A DNA stretch of 64,000 nt from DASQHW01 sp963837155. GTDB lineage: Bacteria > Actinomycetota > Acidimicrobiia > IMCC26256 > PALSA-610. The notes beneath the pieces were generated by a model. It ran no database searches. It was not told the origin of the DNA and saw only the letters and a program-made list of their open reading frames with translations. Of the stretch, positions 51,332 through 60,480 are shown piece by piece; position 1 is the first letter of the stretch; each line of letters opens with the position of its first letter. The DNA lies in contig CAWIMB010000001.1 in the NCBI GenBank assembly GCA_963837155.1, forward strand, positions 248,001 to 312,000. Reading direction: 5' to 3'. Made by a program: the position numbers and the translations under genes.

Positions 51332-52515
51332 ATGTCCGGATCGGTCATCGTCGGATCGGCTCGTACGCCGATCGGCAAGCTCTCGGGCGCACTCGCGGCA
51401 TTCACCGCGCAGGATCTCGGTGGTCTCGCTATCAAAGCCGCGCTCGAACGGGCGGGCGTCGATGCCGAGCAGGTCGACTACGTGTTGATGGGCCACGTGT
51501 TGCAAGCCGGGCAAGGCCAGATCACCGCGCGCCAGGCAGCCATAAAAGCCGGCATCCCGATGACGGTCCCCGCGATGACCGTCAACAAGGTGTGCCTCTC
51601 GGGGATCAACGCGATCTACCTGGCTGACCAGATGATCCAGAATGGCGACGCGGAAGTCGTTGTCGCGGGCGGCATGGAGTCGATGACGCAAGCGCCGTAT
51701 CTCCTTCCGGGGCGCGCGCCGGCTATCGCATGGGCAACAACGAGGTCGTCGACTCGATGGTCAACGACGGCTTGTGGTGCGCGTTCGACGCGGTGCACAT
51801 GGGCGCCGGCACCGAGAACTATGTCGGCCAGGTCGGTGGCATCAGCCGGGAGATGCAGGACGAGTTCGCCGCCAAGTCGCACGAGCGGGCTGCGGCCGCG
51901 CAGAAGGAAGGTCGGTTCGCTGACGAGATCGCGCCGGTGTCGATTCCGCAGCGCAAGGGCGACCCGATCGTCGTCGACAGTGACGAAGGAGTTCGGCCCG
52001 GCACCACCGGTGAGTCGCTCTCGAGCTTGCGGCCGGCGTTCTCGAAGGACGGCACGATCACGGCCGGCAACGCCTCGCAGATCTCCGACGGCGGTGCCGC
52101 GGTGATCGTCACGAGCAAGGCCAAAGCCGAAGAGCTCGGCGCGACACCGCTGGCCGAGCTGATCGGGTACGGCATGGTCGCCGGCCCGGACCCGTCGTTG
52201 CTGCACCAACCGTCGCGTTCGATCAAACGCGCGGTCGAGTCGAGCGACATGAGCGTGAAGGACATCGACCTGTTCGAACTGAACGAGGCGTTCGCCGCGG
52301 TCGGCATCGCGTCGATGCGTGACCTCGGTATCAGCGACGAGATCACCAACGTGAACGGTGGTGCGATCGCTCTCGGTCACCCGGTCGGCATGTCCGGTAC
52401 GCGTGTCGTGCTCACGATCATCAACGAGCTGCTCCGCCGCGGTGGCGGTGTTGGCGCGGCCGCACTGTGCGGCGGCGGCGGCCAGGGCGACGCCGCCATC
52501 ATCCGCACGCTGTAG
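51332..52515 (+). CDS. Acetyl-CoA C-acetyltransferase (thiolase; one frameshift)
   Basis: This is a thiolase of about 394 residues, condensing two acetyl-CoA to acetoacetyl-CoA or the reverse. It has RTPIGKLSGALAAFTAQDLG, the active Cys in VNKVCLSGINAI, GGMESMTQAPYLLPG, then NEAFAAV, GGAIALGHPVGMSGTR and the C-terminal CGGGGQGDAAI. The frame shifts near 51705-51722 (CCGGGGCGCGCGCCGG), between PYLLPG and ARAGYRMGNNEVVDSM. An AAGGAG site precedes the ATG. It is divergent from ccr with 92 bp between them and is the first step of the ethylmalonyl-CoA pathway. Confidence 0.92.
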
Positions 52516-52523
52516 ATCTCACG

Positions 52524-52570
52524 AACATGCGTGGCGAACCTGGCTGTGGGCCGAGTTCGCCACGCAAGTT
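52524..52570 (+). repeat. 47-bp interspersed palindromic repeat, copy 1
   Basis: A near-palindrome (AACATGCGTGGCGAAC...GTTCGCCACGCAAGTT with an inner GGCTGTGGGCC) lies 8 bp after the thiolase stop and 15 bp before the next ATG. The reverse complement of 59449-59495 matches it at about 41 of 47 positions, so this is a dispersed REP-like family. It may also terminate transcription. Confidence 0.7.
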
Positions 52571-52585
52571 GCGTAACGTTGCCGC

Positions 52586-53441
52586 ATGGTGCCGGAGCTG
52601 CGGCCGCGCGGGATCGGGGAAATGCTCGACGTCGCGGTCACGATCTATCGCGCGGTGCGCGCGCCGGCTGATCGTCGTTGCCCTCGTCGTCGAAGTACCG
52701 CTGCAGATCCTCATCACGACCGTGTTGTTGTCGGCCCAGCCCGAAGGCATCGATATCAACATCGCGGGGAACGCATCGCCAAGGTTCGAGAATCAGTCCA
52801 CGCAGCTCGCCGCGACCTTCGTTGTCTTGCTCATCAGTCTGGTCGCAAGCGCCTTCGTGCTGGCGGTGTGCACGAGGATTGTCGCCGACGCGTACGTGGG
52901 TTTGGCCGGCGGTGGCGCGGGTGACGCGGCGCGGGGAGCGGCGGGCCGCATCTTCGCGGTCCTCGGCCTTGCATTCATCACTGCGTTGAGCCAGATTGCC
53001 GGCTTGTTCTTTTGCTTCGTCGGCATCGTCGTGCCGCTCACGCTGTTCGCGGTTGCGGTGCCCGCGTTGATCCTCGAAGGTGCCGGCGTCTTCGCCGCAC
53101 TCGGCCGGTCGGTCACGCTCACCAAATCACACTTCTTGCGGGTCCTCGGCCTCGTGGTGACCGCGCAGCTTCTCACCGCCGTGCTGAACATCGGGCTCAC
53201 GCTGGCTGTGACGGTGGCGATGCGAAACGGCAGCAGCACAGCCGCGGGCGTGATCTCGCAAGGCATCGCCAACACCGTTGTCGCCGTGTTCACCACACCG
53301 TTCATCGCAGCTGCGGTCGTGGCGTGCTATTTCGATCTGCGCATCCGTGAAGAGGCGTTCGACGTCCAGCTCCTCATGCAGCGCAACGATGCGCGCCACG
53401 CGGCGGCCCACGCGGCGGTGCCTCCGGCTGCGGCGCGGTGA
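52586..53441 (+). CDS. Polytopic membrane protein of unknown function (one frameshift)
   Basis: The restored product has about 284 residues. The start LRPRGIGEMLDVAVTIYRAVRA is the usual cytoplasmic entry of actinobacterial proteins with this kind of six-helix membrane domain, which precede DUF4129 genes. After a frameshift near 52655-52672 (TCGCGCGGTGCGCGCGCCGG) come LIVVALVVEVPLQILITTVLL and five more hydrophobic segments, and a short Ala/His-rich tail. The function is unknown; it resembles glycerophosphoryl diester phosphodiesterase-type membrane domains in layout. Its stop overlaps the DUF4129 gene's GTG by 4 bp. Confidence 0.75.
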
Positions 53442-54076
53442 TCGTCGGACACGCGGCGGGCGCGGGGCGAGCCGTCCAGGCCGTTGACCCCAACGGCGCG
53501 CGCGACGCGGCGCGCGACATCCTCAACGATCGCCGCTTCCGTCGTGAGCCGGCACCGCGGCCGTTGCGCGGTCCGCTTCGCTGGCTCGGCAAGCGCCTGG
53601 ACCCCATCACCGACTGGCTCGGTCGCGTCTTCGGCGCGGTCCCCGGATGGGTGTGGCTCGGTCTCGCCATCGCGGTGGTTGCCGCCATCGTGGCGCGCGT
53701 CGTCGTGGTCGCGCGCCGGCGGCGGGTCGCGGGCGTCGGGCGCGGCCTCGCTTCCGGAAGTCTCGATGCCGCACCCGAGGATCCCAACGCGCTCGACCGC
53801 GAGGCGGACGACGCCGAGCGCCGCGGCGACTTGGAACGCGCGGTTCGTTTGCGCTTCCGCGCCGGCTTGTTACGGCTCGGCGATCGCGGTGCCATCGTGT
53901 ACCGGCCGTCGGTCACCACCGGCGAAGTGCGCCGCGCGCTCGGATCCGACACCTTCGACGAGCTCGCGCGCACGTTCGAGGGTGTCACGTACGGCGGGCG
54001 GGCAGCCGGTCCTCCCGATGTTGACGCCGCCCGCCGGGAATGGCCGCACGTGCTCGACGAAGCGGGACGCCGATGA
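53438..54076 (+). CDS. DUF4129 domain membrane protein
   Basis: This is a 212-residue protein with an N-terminal extracytoplasmic part (ARDILNDRRFRREPAPRPLRGPLRWLGK), one transmembrane helix (about 66-90) and a cytoplasmic DUF4129 domain (DDAERRGDLERAVRLRFRAGLLRLGDRGAI...TTGEVRRALGSDTFDELARTFEGVTYGGRA). DUF4129 proteins are found with MoxR-DUF58 clusters and transglutaminase-like proteins and may assemble surface complexes. Both ends overlap neighbours by 4 bp. Confidence 0.85.
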   Translation: MIVGHAAGAGRAVQAVDPNGARDAARDILNDRRFRREPAPRPLRGPLRWLGKRLDPITDWLGRVFGAVPGWVWLGLAIAVVAAIVARVVVVARRRRVAGVGRGLASGSLDAAPEDPNALDREADDAERRGDLERAVRLRFRAGLLRLGDRGAIVYRPSVTTGEVRRALGSDTFDELARTFEGVTYGGRAAGPPDVDAARREWPHVLDEAGRR

Positions 54077-55192
54077 CCGACACGCTCGCGCGGCGGGCCG
54101 GTATCGGCGTCGGGATCGTCGTCGGCGCCATCATCGTGCTCAATCTGCTGGCGCAAGGCCTCGACCGTGCAGTCGGCGGCAACGAGCCCGGTGGCGTGAG
54201 CAATTCCTCATACGCGACCGCTCCCGACGGCGTCGCCGCGTACGCGTCGCTGCTCTCACGCTATGGGCACCGCGTGACCCAGCAACGGGGCGACGTCTCG
54301 TTCTCGCAGCTCGCGTCCGTCGACACCGTCATCTTGATCGAACCCGACGTGGTCACCTTCGACGACGCGCAGGCGTTGCTGGAGTTCGTCAGCAACGGCG
54401 GCCGCCTGGTGGTGGCCGACGCGGCGCCCTCGTATCTCCACGAGTTCCGCGACCGTCCACCGCAGTGGGACGGCCGGCGCGTTACGCCGTGGGCCGGCAT
54501 CGATCCCTCGCTCGGCAACGTGCGCTCGATCGCGGCCGCGGGCGGCGGCGAGTGGATCCAGCTTGGCAGCGGACGAGCGCTCGTCGGTGACGCGGAGCAG
54601 CGCGCTCGTGACAAGTGAGCAGGTCGGGACCGGCGAGATCCTGTTCCTCGCCGACCCCACGCCGCTCGAGAACGCATACCTCAGCACTGCCGATAATGCG
54701 GCCTTCGCGCTGGCGCTCGCCGGCCCCGGCCACAACGTCGCGTTTGCCGAAGGCGTGCACGGCTTCGGCGCCTCACGCGGGATAAGCGCGATCCCGACCC
54801 GCTGGAAGTACGGGCTCGTGATTCTTGCGCTCGGCATCCTTGCGTTCGTTTGGTCGCGCGCCCGGCGGTTCGGCCCACCCGACCGCGCCGCGCGCGACCT
54901 GCCGCCCGCGCGTGCCGAGTACGTGCGTGCGCTCTCGCAAACGTTGGAACGCACGCGCGATCGCCCGAAAGCGCTGGCACCCGTGCAACAGTGGACGCGC
55001 GACCGGCTCACGGCGCGCGCGGCTGTTCGAGCCGACGCGACCGACGATGACATCGCGAAAGCAGCGAAGGCGCTCGGTTGCACCGACCGCGAGGTAGGTG
55101 CGTTGCTCACGCCGGTCACGAACGACGATGACGCGCTCGCGCTCGGACGTGTGCTCGCACGCGTCACCGATGGCGACGGGAGGATAGGTTGA
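54073..55192 (+). CDS. DUF4350 domain membrane protein (one frameshift)
   Basis: This protein of about 373 residues has an N-terminal transmembrane helix (about 10-30) and a DUF4350 domain with a Rossmann/GATase-like fold (PDGVAAYASLLSRYGHRV, VILIEPDVVTFDDAQALLEFVSNGGRLVVAD). After a frameshift near 54565-54605 (GAGCAGCGCGCTCG), VTSEQVGTGEILFLADPTPLENAYLSTADNAAFALALAG continues, with a second transmembrane helix and a cytoplasmic tail. It is linked by 4-bp overlaps to the DUF4129 gene before and moxR after. The exact function is unknown. Confidence 0.82.
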
Positions 55193-56118
55193 ACGAACTG
55201 CGGGACCGAGTGCTCGGCGAGATCCGCAAGGTCGTGGTCGGCCAGGATCATGTCGTCGAGGTGCTGATCGCGGCGACGGCGGTCGGTGGCCATGTGCTGC
55301 TCGAAGGTGTGCCGGGCGTGGCCAAGACCCTGCTCGCCAACGCGTTTGCGCGCGCGATCGGCGTGGACTTCCGGCGCGTGCAGTTCACTCCCGACATGCT
55401 CCCGTCGGACCTCACGGGCACGATGACCCTGCGGGGCAGCGAGCTCGCGTTCCGGCCCGGTCCGGTGTTCACCAACCTCGTGCTCGCCGATGAGATCAAC
55501 CGCACACCGCCCAAGACCCAGGCCGCGCTGCTCGAGGCGATGCAGGAGCGACAAGTCAGTGTCGACGGTGTGCCACGGCCGTTGCCGGAACCGTTCCTCG
55601 TCGTCGCGACGCAGAACCCGATCGAGTACGAGGGCACGTACCCGCTCCCCGAGGCGCAGCTTGACCGCTTCCTCGCCAAGCTGGATGTCGGCTACCCGAA
55701 CGCCGCCGCCGAGTCGGCAATCCTCCATCTTGCGCACCGCGGCGTCGCGCCCGCCACGCTCGATGATGTGCGCGCGGTCACCAACCCCGAAGAGTTGCTC
55801 GCGATGCGCACGCTGGTCGACGCGACCACGGTGCACGACGCCGTCATCGACTACGTCGTCGCGCTCGTTCGCCGCACGCGCGAGCTCCCGAGCGTTGCAC
55901 TCGGCGCGAGCCCGCGTGCCGCGGTGCACCTCCTCGCGTCGGCCAAAGCCGCGGCCCGGCTCTCCGGGCGCGACTTCGTGATCCCCGACGACGTCGTGGC
56001 GGTTGCGCCCGCGGTGCTCCGCCACCGCATCACGTTGCGGCCGGAAGCCGAGCTCGAGCGATACCGCGCCGACGACGCGATCGCCAATGCGGTCTCGTCG
56101 GTGCCGGTACCGCGATGA
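55189..56118 (+). CDS. MoxR-family AAA+ ATPase
   Basis: This is a 309-residue AAA+ chaperone-like ATPase: Walker A EGVPGVAKTLLANAFA, Walker B LVLADEINRTPPKTQAALLEAMQE, sensor 1 VATQNPIEYEGTYPLPEAQLDRF, and the C-terminal VALGASPRAAVHLLASAKA lid. MoxR proteins activate or assemble partner complexes, usually together with a DUF58/VWA-like protein, which follows here with a 4-bp overlap. The TTG start has a strong GGGAGGA site and overlaps the previous stop. Confidence 0.93.
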   Translation: MNELRDRVLGEIRKVVVGQDHVVEVLIAATAVGGHVLLEGVPGVAKTLLANAFARAIGVDFRRVQFTPDMLPSDLTGTMTLRGSELAFRPGPVFTNLVLADEINRTPPKTQAALLEAMQERQVSVDGVPRPLPEPFLVVATQNPIEYEGTYPLPEAQLDRFLAKLDVGYPNAAAESAILHLAHRGVAPATLDDVRAVTNPEELLAMRTLVDATTVHDAVIDYVVALVRRTRELPSVALGASPRAAVHLLASAKAAARLSGRDFVIPDDVVAVAPAVLRHRITLRPEAELERYRADDAIANAVSSVPVPR

Positions 56119-57364
56119 CACCGACCGCTCGGGCGGGATACGCACTCGTCGTCATTGCGATCCTCGCGCTGGTCGTCCCCGTGCCGGTCACGATCTTTCT
56201 CGCGGTCACGCTGGCGGTCGCCACGGTCATCGACGTCATCCTGGCGCGGCCGAAGTTGCGTGTGCGCCGCACATTGCCGCGCGTCTTCGCGCGCGGTGTC
56301 CCAACGACGTTGGTCGTAGAGACGGATGCGGCGGAGCCGAACCGGGTGGAGCTGCGGCAGGCGCAGCCGCCCGACGTGTCCGTCGAGCCATCGGTCGGCC
56401 GGAGCCGCCTCGACGGCGCCGTCGTCGCGCACCGGCGCGGAGAGACCACGTTCCCGCCGATCACCGCGCGGCGCACGGGCCCGCTCGGCCTCGGCCGCTG
56501 CACGTTCGACGGCGAAGGCACCGCGAACGTGCTCGTGTACCCCGACGTCTACGCGGCCCACCGACTCGTCGTCGCGCTGCGGCGCGGCCGCTTCCGCGAT
56601 CCGGGCTTGCGGACGCGGGGGCCGCTCGGGCTCGGTACTGATTTCGAGTCGATTCGCGACTACCAGCCCGACGACGACGTCCGGCAAATCAACTGGACGG
56701 CGAGCGCGCGTGTCGGCCGTCCGATGAGCAACGTGTACCGCATCGAGCAAGACCGCGACGTCGTGTGTCTGGTCGATGCAGGCCGGTTGATGTCTGCACC
56801 GCTCGACGCGCGTACCACGCGTCTCGATGCGTGTGTCGACGCGGTGACGATGGTGGCGTTGGTGGCCGACGAGCTCGGCGACCGGTGCGGCGTGACGGTC
56901 TTCGACGGCGAGCTGCGCCGGCGCCTGTCCCCGCGTCGCAATGGTGGCCGAGCGGTCGTGCGCGCGATTCTCGACGTCGAGCCCGCGAGGTCGACAGCGA
57001 CCATGACCTCGCGTTCCGCAGCGTCGGTGGGGCCAAGCGCGCCCTCGTGCTGGTGTACACCGACCTCGTCGACGAAGCGGCGGCACGATCACTCGTTGAA
57101 GCTGTTCCCGTGCTCGCTCGCCGTCACGCGGTAGTTGTCGCGTCGGTGCGCGATCCCGACCTCGACGCTGCGGTACGCACGGCACCGTCTTCCCCCCACG
57201 ATGTGTACGCGGCGGCCGTTGCAATCGACGTGCTCGACGCCCGACGGCGGGTGGTAGCGCGCTTGCGGCACGCGGGCGTGGAGGTGGTGGAAGCGCCGCC
57301 CACGTTGCTCGGCGAAGCGTGCGTGCGGGCGTACCTGAACCTCAAGGCGCGGGCGCGGCTCTAG
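56115..57364 (+). CDS. DUF58 domain protein (one frameshift)
   Basis: This membrane-anchored protein is about 416 residues long. Two N-terminal helices (about 8-40) are followed by a beta region and the DUF58 signature (GLGTDFESIRDYQPDDDVRQINWTASARVGRPMSNVYRIEQDRDVVCLVDAGRLM), which is a VWA-like fold. The frame shifts near 56975-56995 (GAGCCCGCGAGGTCG), after which VDSDHDLAFRSVGGAKRALVLVYTDLVDEAAARSLVEA continues to the end. It is the usual partner of MoxR. The 3' end overlaps the convergent SpoIIM-type gene by 23 bp. Confidence 0.88.
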
Positions 57365-58340
57365 TGCTCCGGCCGGTGATAGCCGCTCCGTCCGGCGCGC
57401 CGCGCCACCACACGAGCCCCCAATAGAGTGCGCCCAGGCCGATGCCAACGACGAGCGCGACCGTGAGCCCCTTGCCGGCCGGGGTGAGGAAACCCTCGAC
57501 GAGACCCGCGACGACGAGCCACACCGCGGTGCCGAGCACGATCTCCACCGCGGCGCGCGCTTCTTCACGCAACGCCTGGCCGCGGTCGCGTGTGCCGGGG
57601 TCGACGATCGCCGACGCGAGCCGCAAGCCCGCCAGACCCGCCACGGCGATGCAGCTCAACTCCAGCACGCCGTGCGCGACCACGAGCTCGAAGAACGGGC
57701 GACCGTTGCCGGCGCCGATCGCGAGCCCGCCGACGGCGCCGAGCAGCATGCCGTTGTAAAGCAACACGTACACGGTTCCCAGCCCGAGCAGGATGCCGCC
57801 GCCGAACGCGAGGAACGTCACCTGGATGTTGTTCGTGAAGATGCTGGCGGCGAGATTCGATTGCTCGTCGACCGACTGGCCGAGGTCACGACCCGGCTCG
57901 CGTGGCTCGGTCACCGACTGATAGCGGCTCGGAACGAGCCCGCTCGCCGGTCCCGGATCGCGCCAGGCCCAATATCCGGCGAGCAGTGTCGGCAACGCGA
58001 GGAACGCGAGCGCACACACGAGCAACGCCGGACGTTCTCGCACGCGGCGCCAGTATCCGTGTGACGCGAACTCGCGCAGCGTCGCGGTCTTCGGCGTCGT
58101 GTGGTACACGGCTTGGCGCCCGCGTTGCACGAGCCGCTCGAGACGGAACACCACCGGATCGGACGGGAACCGGCGGCGAGCGAGCGCGAGGTCGGCAGCC
58201 ACGGCGCGATAGCACGTGCCGAGCCGGCGCACGCCGTCGGGCCCCAGCCGGGCGGGAGTGCTGCGCGCCGCGTCGACGAGGTGCTCGAGCTCGGCCCACG
58301 TCGCAGACCGATCCTGCACGAACTCGTCTAAATTCGGCAC
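57342..58340 (-). CDS. SpoIIM-family (stage II sporulation protein M-like) membrane protein
   Basis: This is a 332-residue protein. The N-terminal cytoplasmic part (DEFVQDRSATWAELEHLVDAAR) is followed by five or six transmembrane helices with the SpoIIM motif (FTNNIQVTFLAFGGGILLGLGTVYVLLYNGMLLGAV, then ELVVAHGVLELSCIAVAGLAGL). Homologues in non-sporulating actinobacteria occur with RDD and MoxR genes; the function is unclear. The GTG start codon is directly back to back with the RDD gene's GTG, leaving no intergenic base. Confidence 0.9.
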   Translation of the reverse strand: MPNLDEFVQDRSATWAELEHLVDAARSTPARLGPDGVRRLGTCYRAVAADLALARRRFPSDPVVFRLERLVQRGRQAVYHTTPKTATLREFASHGYWRRVRERPALLVCALAFLALPTLLAGYWAWRDPGPASGLVPSRYQSVTEPREPGRDLGQSVDEQSNLAASIFTNNIQVTFLAFGGGILLGLGTVYVLLYNGMLLGAVGGLAIGAGNGRPFFELVVAHGVLELSCIAVAGLAGLRLASAIVDPGTRDRGQALREEARAAVEIVLGTAVWLVVAGLVEGFLTPAGKGLTVALVVGIGLGALYWGLVWWRGAPDGAAITGRSTRAAPAP

Positions 58341-59069
58341 GTGCGCCTCGACGACCGCGTGACGATCGCGACGCCCGAGGGCGTGACGATCGACCTCGTG
58401 CTCGCCGGTCTCGGTTCCCGGTTCGTGGCCCGCCTCCTCGACACGGTGATCCAGTTGGCGATCATCTTCGCACTCACCGCGGGGATCGCGATCACATCAC
58501 CGCCCGGAGTTGTACGCGCGGTCGGGATCGTGATGGTTTTCCTCGTGGTCTTTGCATACGACGTACCGTTCGAGCTCCTCAACGGCGGTCGCACGATCGG
58601 GAAGATGACCGCCGGTATCCGGGTCGTCGCGATCGGCGGCGATCCGATCGCGTTCCTCGGCAGCGCGATCCGCAACATCTTGCGGATCGTCGACTTCCTC
58701 CCGGCTCTCTACGCGATCGGTTCGGTCTCGATCGTGGCGACGCAACGCGATCAGCGGCTCGGCGACCTCGCAGCAGGCACGCTCGTCGTGCGCGACAAGT
58801 TCCCGGGGGTGGCGTCGGTGATCGCGGCTCCCATGACGGTCCCGACCGAGGCGGTCGCGACGTGGGACGTCTCCGCGCTCGATGGCGAGGATCTTGCAGC
58901 GATCCGGCAGTTCCTCGACCGGCGTCTGACGCTGACCTGGCCGGTGCGCTCGCACTTCGGCAATGCGCTCGCGGCACGTGTCGCGCCGATGGTCGCCGGC
59001 GTCCCGTACGGCGCGCATCCCGAGTACCTCCTCGAGGGCATCGTCGTCGCGAAGCAGCGACGCGCATGA
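58341..59069 (+). CDS. RDD-family membrane protein
   Basis: This 242-residue protein has the RDD signature in AGLGSRFVARLLDTVIQLAIIFALTAGIA (Arg and two Asp-like positions), followed by NGGRTIGKMTAGIRVVAIGGDPIAFLGSAIRNILRIVDFLP and RLGDLAAGTLVVRD, then a cytoplasmic C-terminus. RDD proteins are proposed transporters, for instance Na+/H+ exchange in some halophiles. The GTG start abuts the opposing SpoIIM gene's GTG. Its stop overlaps the DUF2752 ATG by 4 bp. Confidence 0.9.
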   Translation: MRLDDRVTIATPEGVTIDLVLAGLGSRFVARLLDTVIQLAIIFALTAGIAITSPPGVVRAVGIVMVFLVVFAYDVPFELLNGGRTIGKMTAGIRVVAIGGDPIAFLGSAIRNILRIVDFLPALYAIGSVSIVATQRDQRLGDLAAGTLVVRDKFPGVASVIAAPMTVPTEAVATWDVSALDGEDLAAIRQFLDRRLTLTWPVRSHFGNALAARVAPMVAGVPYGAHPEYLLEGIVVAKQRRA

Positions 59070-59446
59070 CGGCCCCGACGGCGGCCGCGGAACGTCGGGG
59101 ACTCCGGCTCGCGGCGGCCGGCCTCGTCGGCGCCGCCATCGTGTATCCGTTGGTGCCGTTCTCGCCGACGTTGTGCCCGCTGCGCGCGACGACCGGCGTG
59201 CCGTGCCCGTTCTGCGGGATGACGCGTGCAGTTGTCGCGGCCGTACACGGGCACGTCGGTCAGTCGCTCTCGTTCAATCCCGGCGGCATCGTCATTCTCT
59301 TGCTCGCCGCGGTGCTGTTGGTGCGCCCGGCGATCCTCGCCCGCGTTCGACCACCCCTCTGGGCGCTCTGGGCGACGCTCGGGGCGCTGTGGCTGTGGAA
59401 CCTCGGCTTCAACCCGACGTTCCACCAGTGGCTGTGGCCGTCCTGA
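59066..59446 (+). CDS. DUF2752 small membrane protein
   Basis: This 126-residue protein has three transmembrane helices and the DUF2752 core: CPLRATTGVPCPFCGMTRAVVAAVHGHVGQSLSFNPGGI. The CPFCGMTR motif might bind a metal, but this is not established. The ATG overlaps the RDD gene by 4 bp. It is the last gene of the membrane cluster on this strand, followed at 3 bp by a 47-bp palindromic repeat. Confidence 0.88.
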   Translation: MTAPTAAAERRGLRLAAAGLVGAAIVYPLVPFSPTLCPLRATTGVPCPFCGMTRAVVAAVHGHVGQSLSFNPGGIVILLLAAVLLVRPAILARVRPPLWALWATLGALWLWNLGFNPTFHQWLWPS

Positions 59447-59448
59447 CG

Positions 59449-59495
59449 AACATGCGTGACTTACTCGGCCCACAGCCGAGTTCGCCACGCATGTT
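59449..59495 (-). repeat. 47-bp interspersed palindromic repeat, copy 2 (inverted)
   Basis: The reverse complement of this stretch matches 52524-52570 at about 41 of 47 positions. It fills the whole gap between the convergent DUF2752 and recR genes (stops at 59446 and 59502), where a bidirectional terminator is expected. Confidence 0.7.
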
Positions 59496-59501
59496 TGGTG
59501 T

Positions 59502-60107
59502 TTAGGCGTCGACTTCGCGGCGACCCTCGAGGGCGCGGCCCAGCGTGACTTCATCGGCATACTCGAGGTCGCCACCGACCGGGAGGCCGCTCGCGATGCG
59601 CGTGACGCGCAATCCCAACGGCTTCAACAACCGCGCGAGATACATCGCGGTGGCTTCGCCTTCGATGTTGGGGTTCGTCGCCAGGATCACCTCGGTGATC
59701 TCTTCGTCGGGAATGCGCGTAAGCAGCTCCTTGACCCGGAGTTGCTCGGGGCCGATGCCTTCGATCGGTGAGATCGCGCCCTGCAGCACGTGATAGCGAC
59801 CCAGGAATTCATTGGTGCGCTCGATCGCGACGATGTCGCGCGGTTCCTCGACGATACAGACGACGCGCGTGTCGCGTCGCTCGTCACGGCAGAAGCCACA
59901 GAGCTCGCCTTCGGCAATGTTGAAGCACCGGCGGCACCACGACACCCGGTCCTTGGCTTCTTCGATGGCGCGCGCGAGTCGCTTGGCGTCCTGCGGATCG
60001 GACTTCAACAGATAGAACGCGATGCGCTGGGCGGACTTCGGACCGACGCCGGGCAACCGCCCCAGTTCGTCGATCAGCGTCTGCACCGGCCCTTCGTAGG
60101 GATTCAC
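59502..60107 (-). CDS. recR: Recombination protein RecR
   Basis: This 201-residue protein has the helix-hairpin-helix (LGRLPGVGPKSAQRIAFYLL), the four-cysteine zinc finger (WCRRCFNIAEGELCGFCRDE), the Toprim domain (VCIVEEPRDIVAIERTNEFLGRYHVLQGAISPIEGIGPEQL), and the C-terminal Walker-like region. With RecF/RecO it loads RecA at gaps during DNA repair. The GTG at 60107 gives the canonical start (NPYEGPVQTLIDELGRLPG). It is the third gene of the dnaX-ybaB-recR operon. Confidence 0.96.
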   Translation of the reverse strand: MNPYEGPVQTLIDELGRLPGVGPKSAQRIAFYLLKSDPQDAKRLARAIEEAKDRVSWCRRCFNIAEGELCGFCRDERRDTRVVCIVEEPRDIVAIERTNEFLGRYHVLQGAISPIEGIGPEQLRVKELLTRIPDEEITEVILATNPNIEGEATAMYLARLLKPLGLRVTRIASGLPVGGDLEYADEVTLGRALEGRREVDA

Positions 60108-60117
60108 GCTGCTCCGC

Positions 60118-60480
60118 TCACAGTGGCTGCTCGGGGCCCGGGCCGAGCAACCCGCCGAGGTTGCCGAGCATCGAATCGAGATCCAGGCCGCCAGTCGCGG
60201 CGCCGAGCTGTTGCGCCTGCATCTCCTTCGCCTGCCGCATCGCGTCGTTGATCGCGGCAACCACCAGGTCCTCGAGGGTCTCCACGTCCGCGGGGTCGAC
60301 GACACTCGGATCGATCGAGATCCGCCGCAGGTCGCCGTCACCAGTGACCGTCGCCTTCACGACCCCGCCGCCGGCCGACCCTTCGACAAGCGTGTTCGCG
60401 AGCGCGTCCTGCGCGGCCTGCATGTCGGCCTGCATCTTCTGGATCGACTCGAACATGTTCATGGGTTCGGGACCGGTCAT
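60118..60480 (-). CDS. ybaB: YbaB/EbfC nucleoid-associated protein
   Basis: This 120-residue DNA-binding protein has the YbaB core MFESIQKMQADMQAAQDALANTLVEGSAGGGVVKATVTGDGDLRRISIDPSVVDPADVETLEDLVVAAINDAMRQAKE. A Gly-rich C-terminal tail (LGNLGGLLGPGP) is usual in actinobacteria. The ATG overlaps the dnaX stop by 4 bp, and recR follows at 10 bp. It is the conserved dnaX-ybaB-recR order. An internal ATG at 60462 is a possible start. Confidence 0.93.
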   Translation of the reverse strand: MTGPEPMNMFESIQKMQADMQAAQDALANTLVEGSAGGGVVKATVTGDGDLRRISIDPSVVDPADVETLEDLVVAAINDAMRQAKEMQAQQLGAATGGLDLDSMLGNLGGLLGPGPEQPL

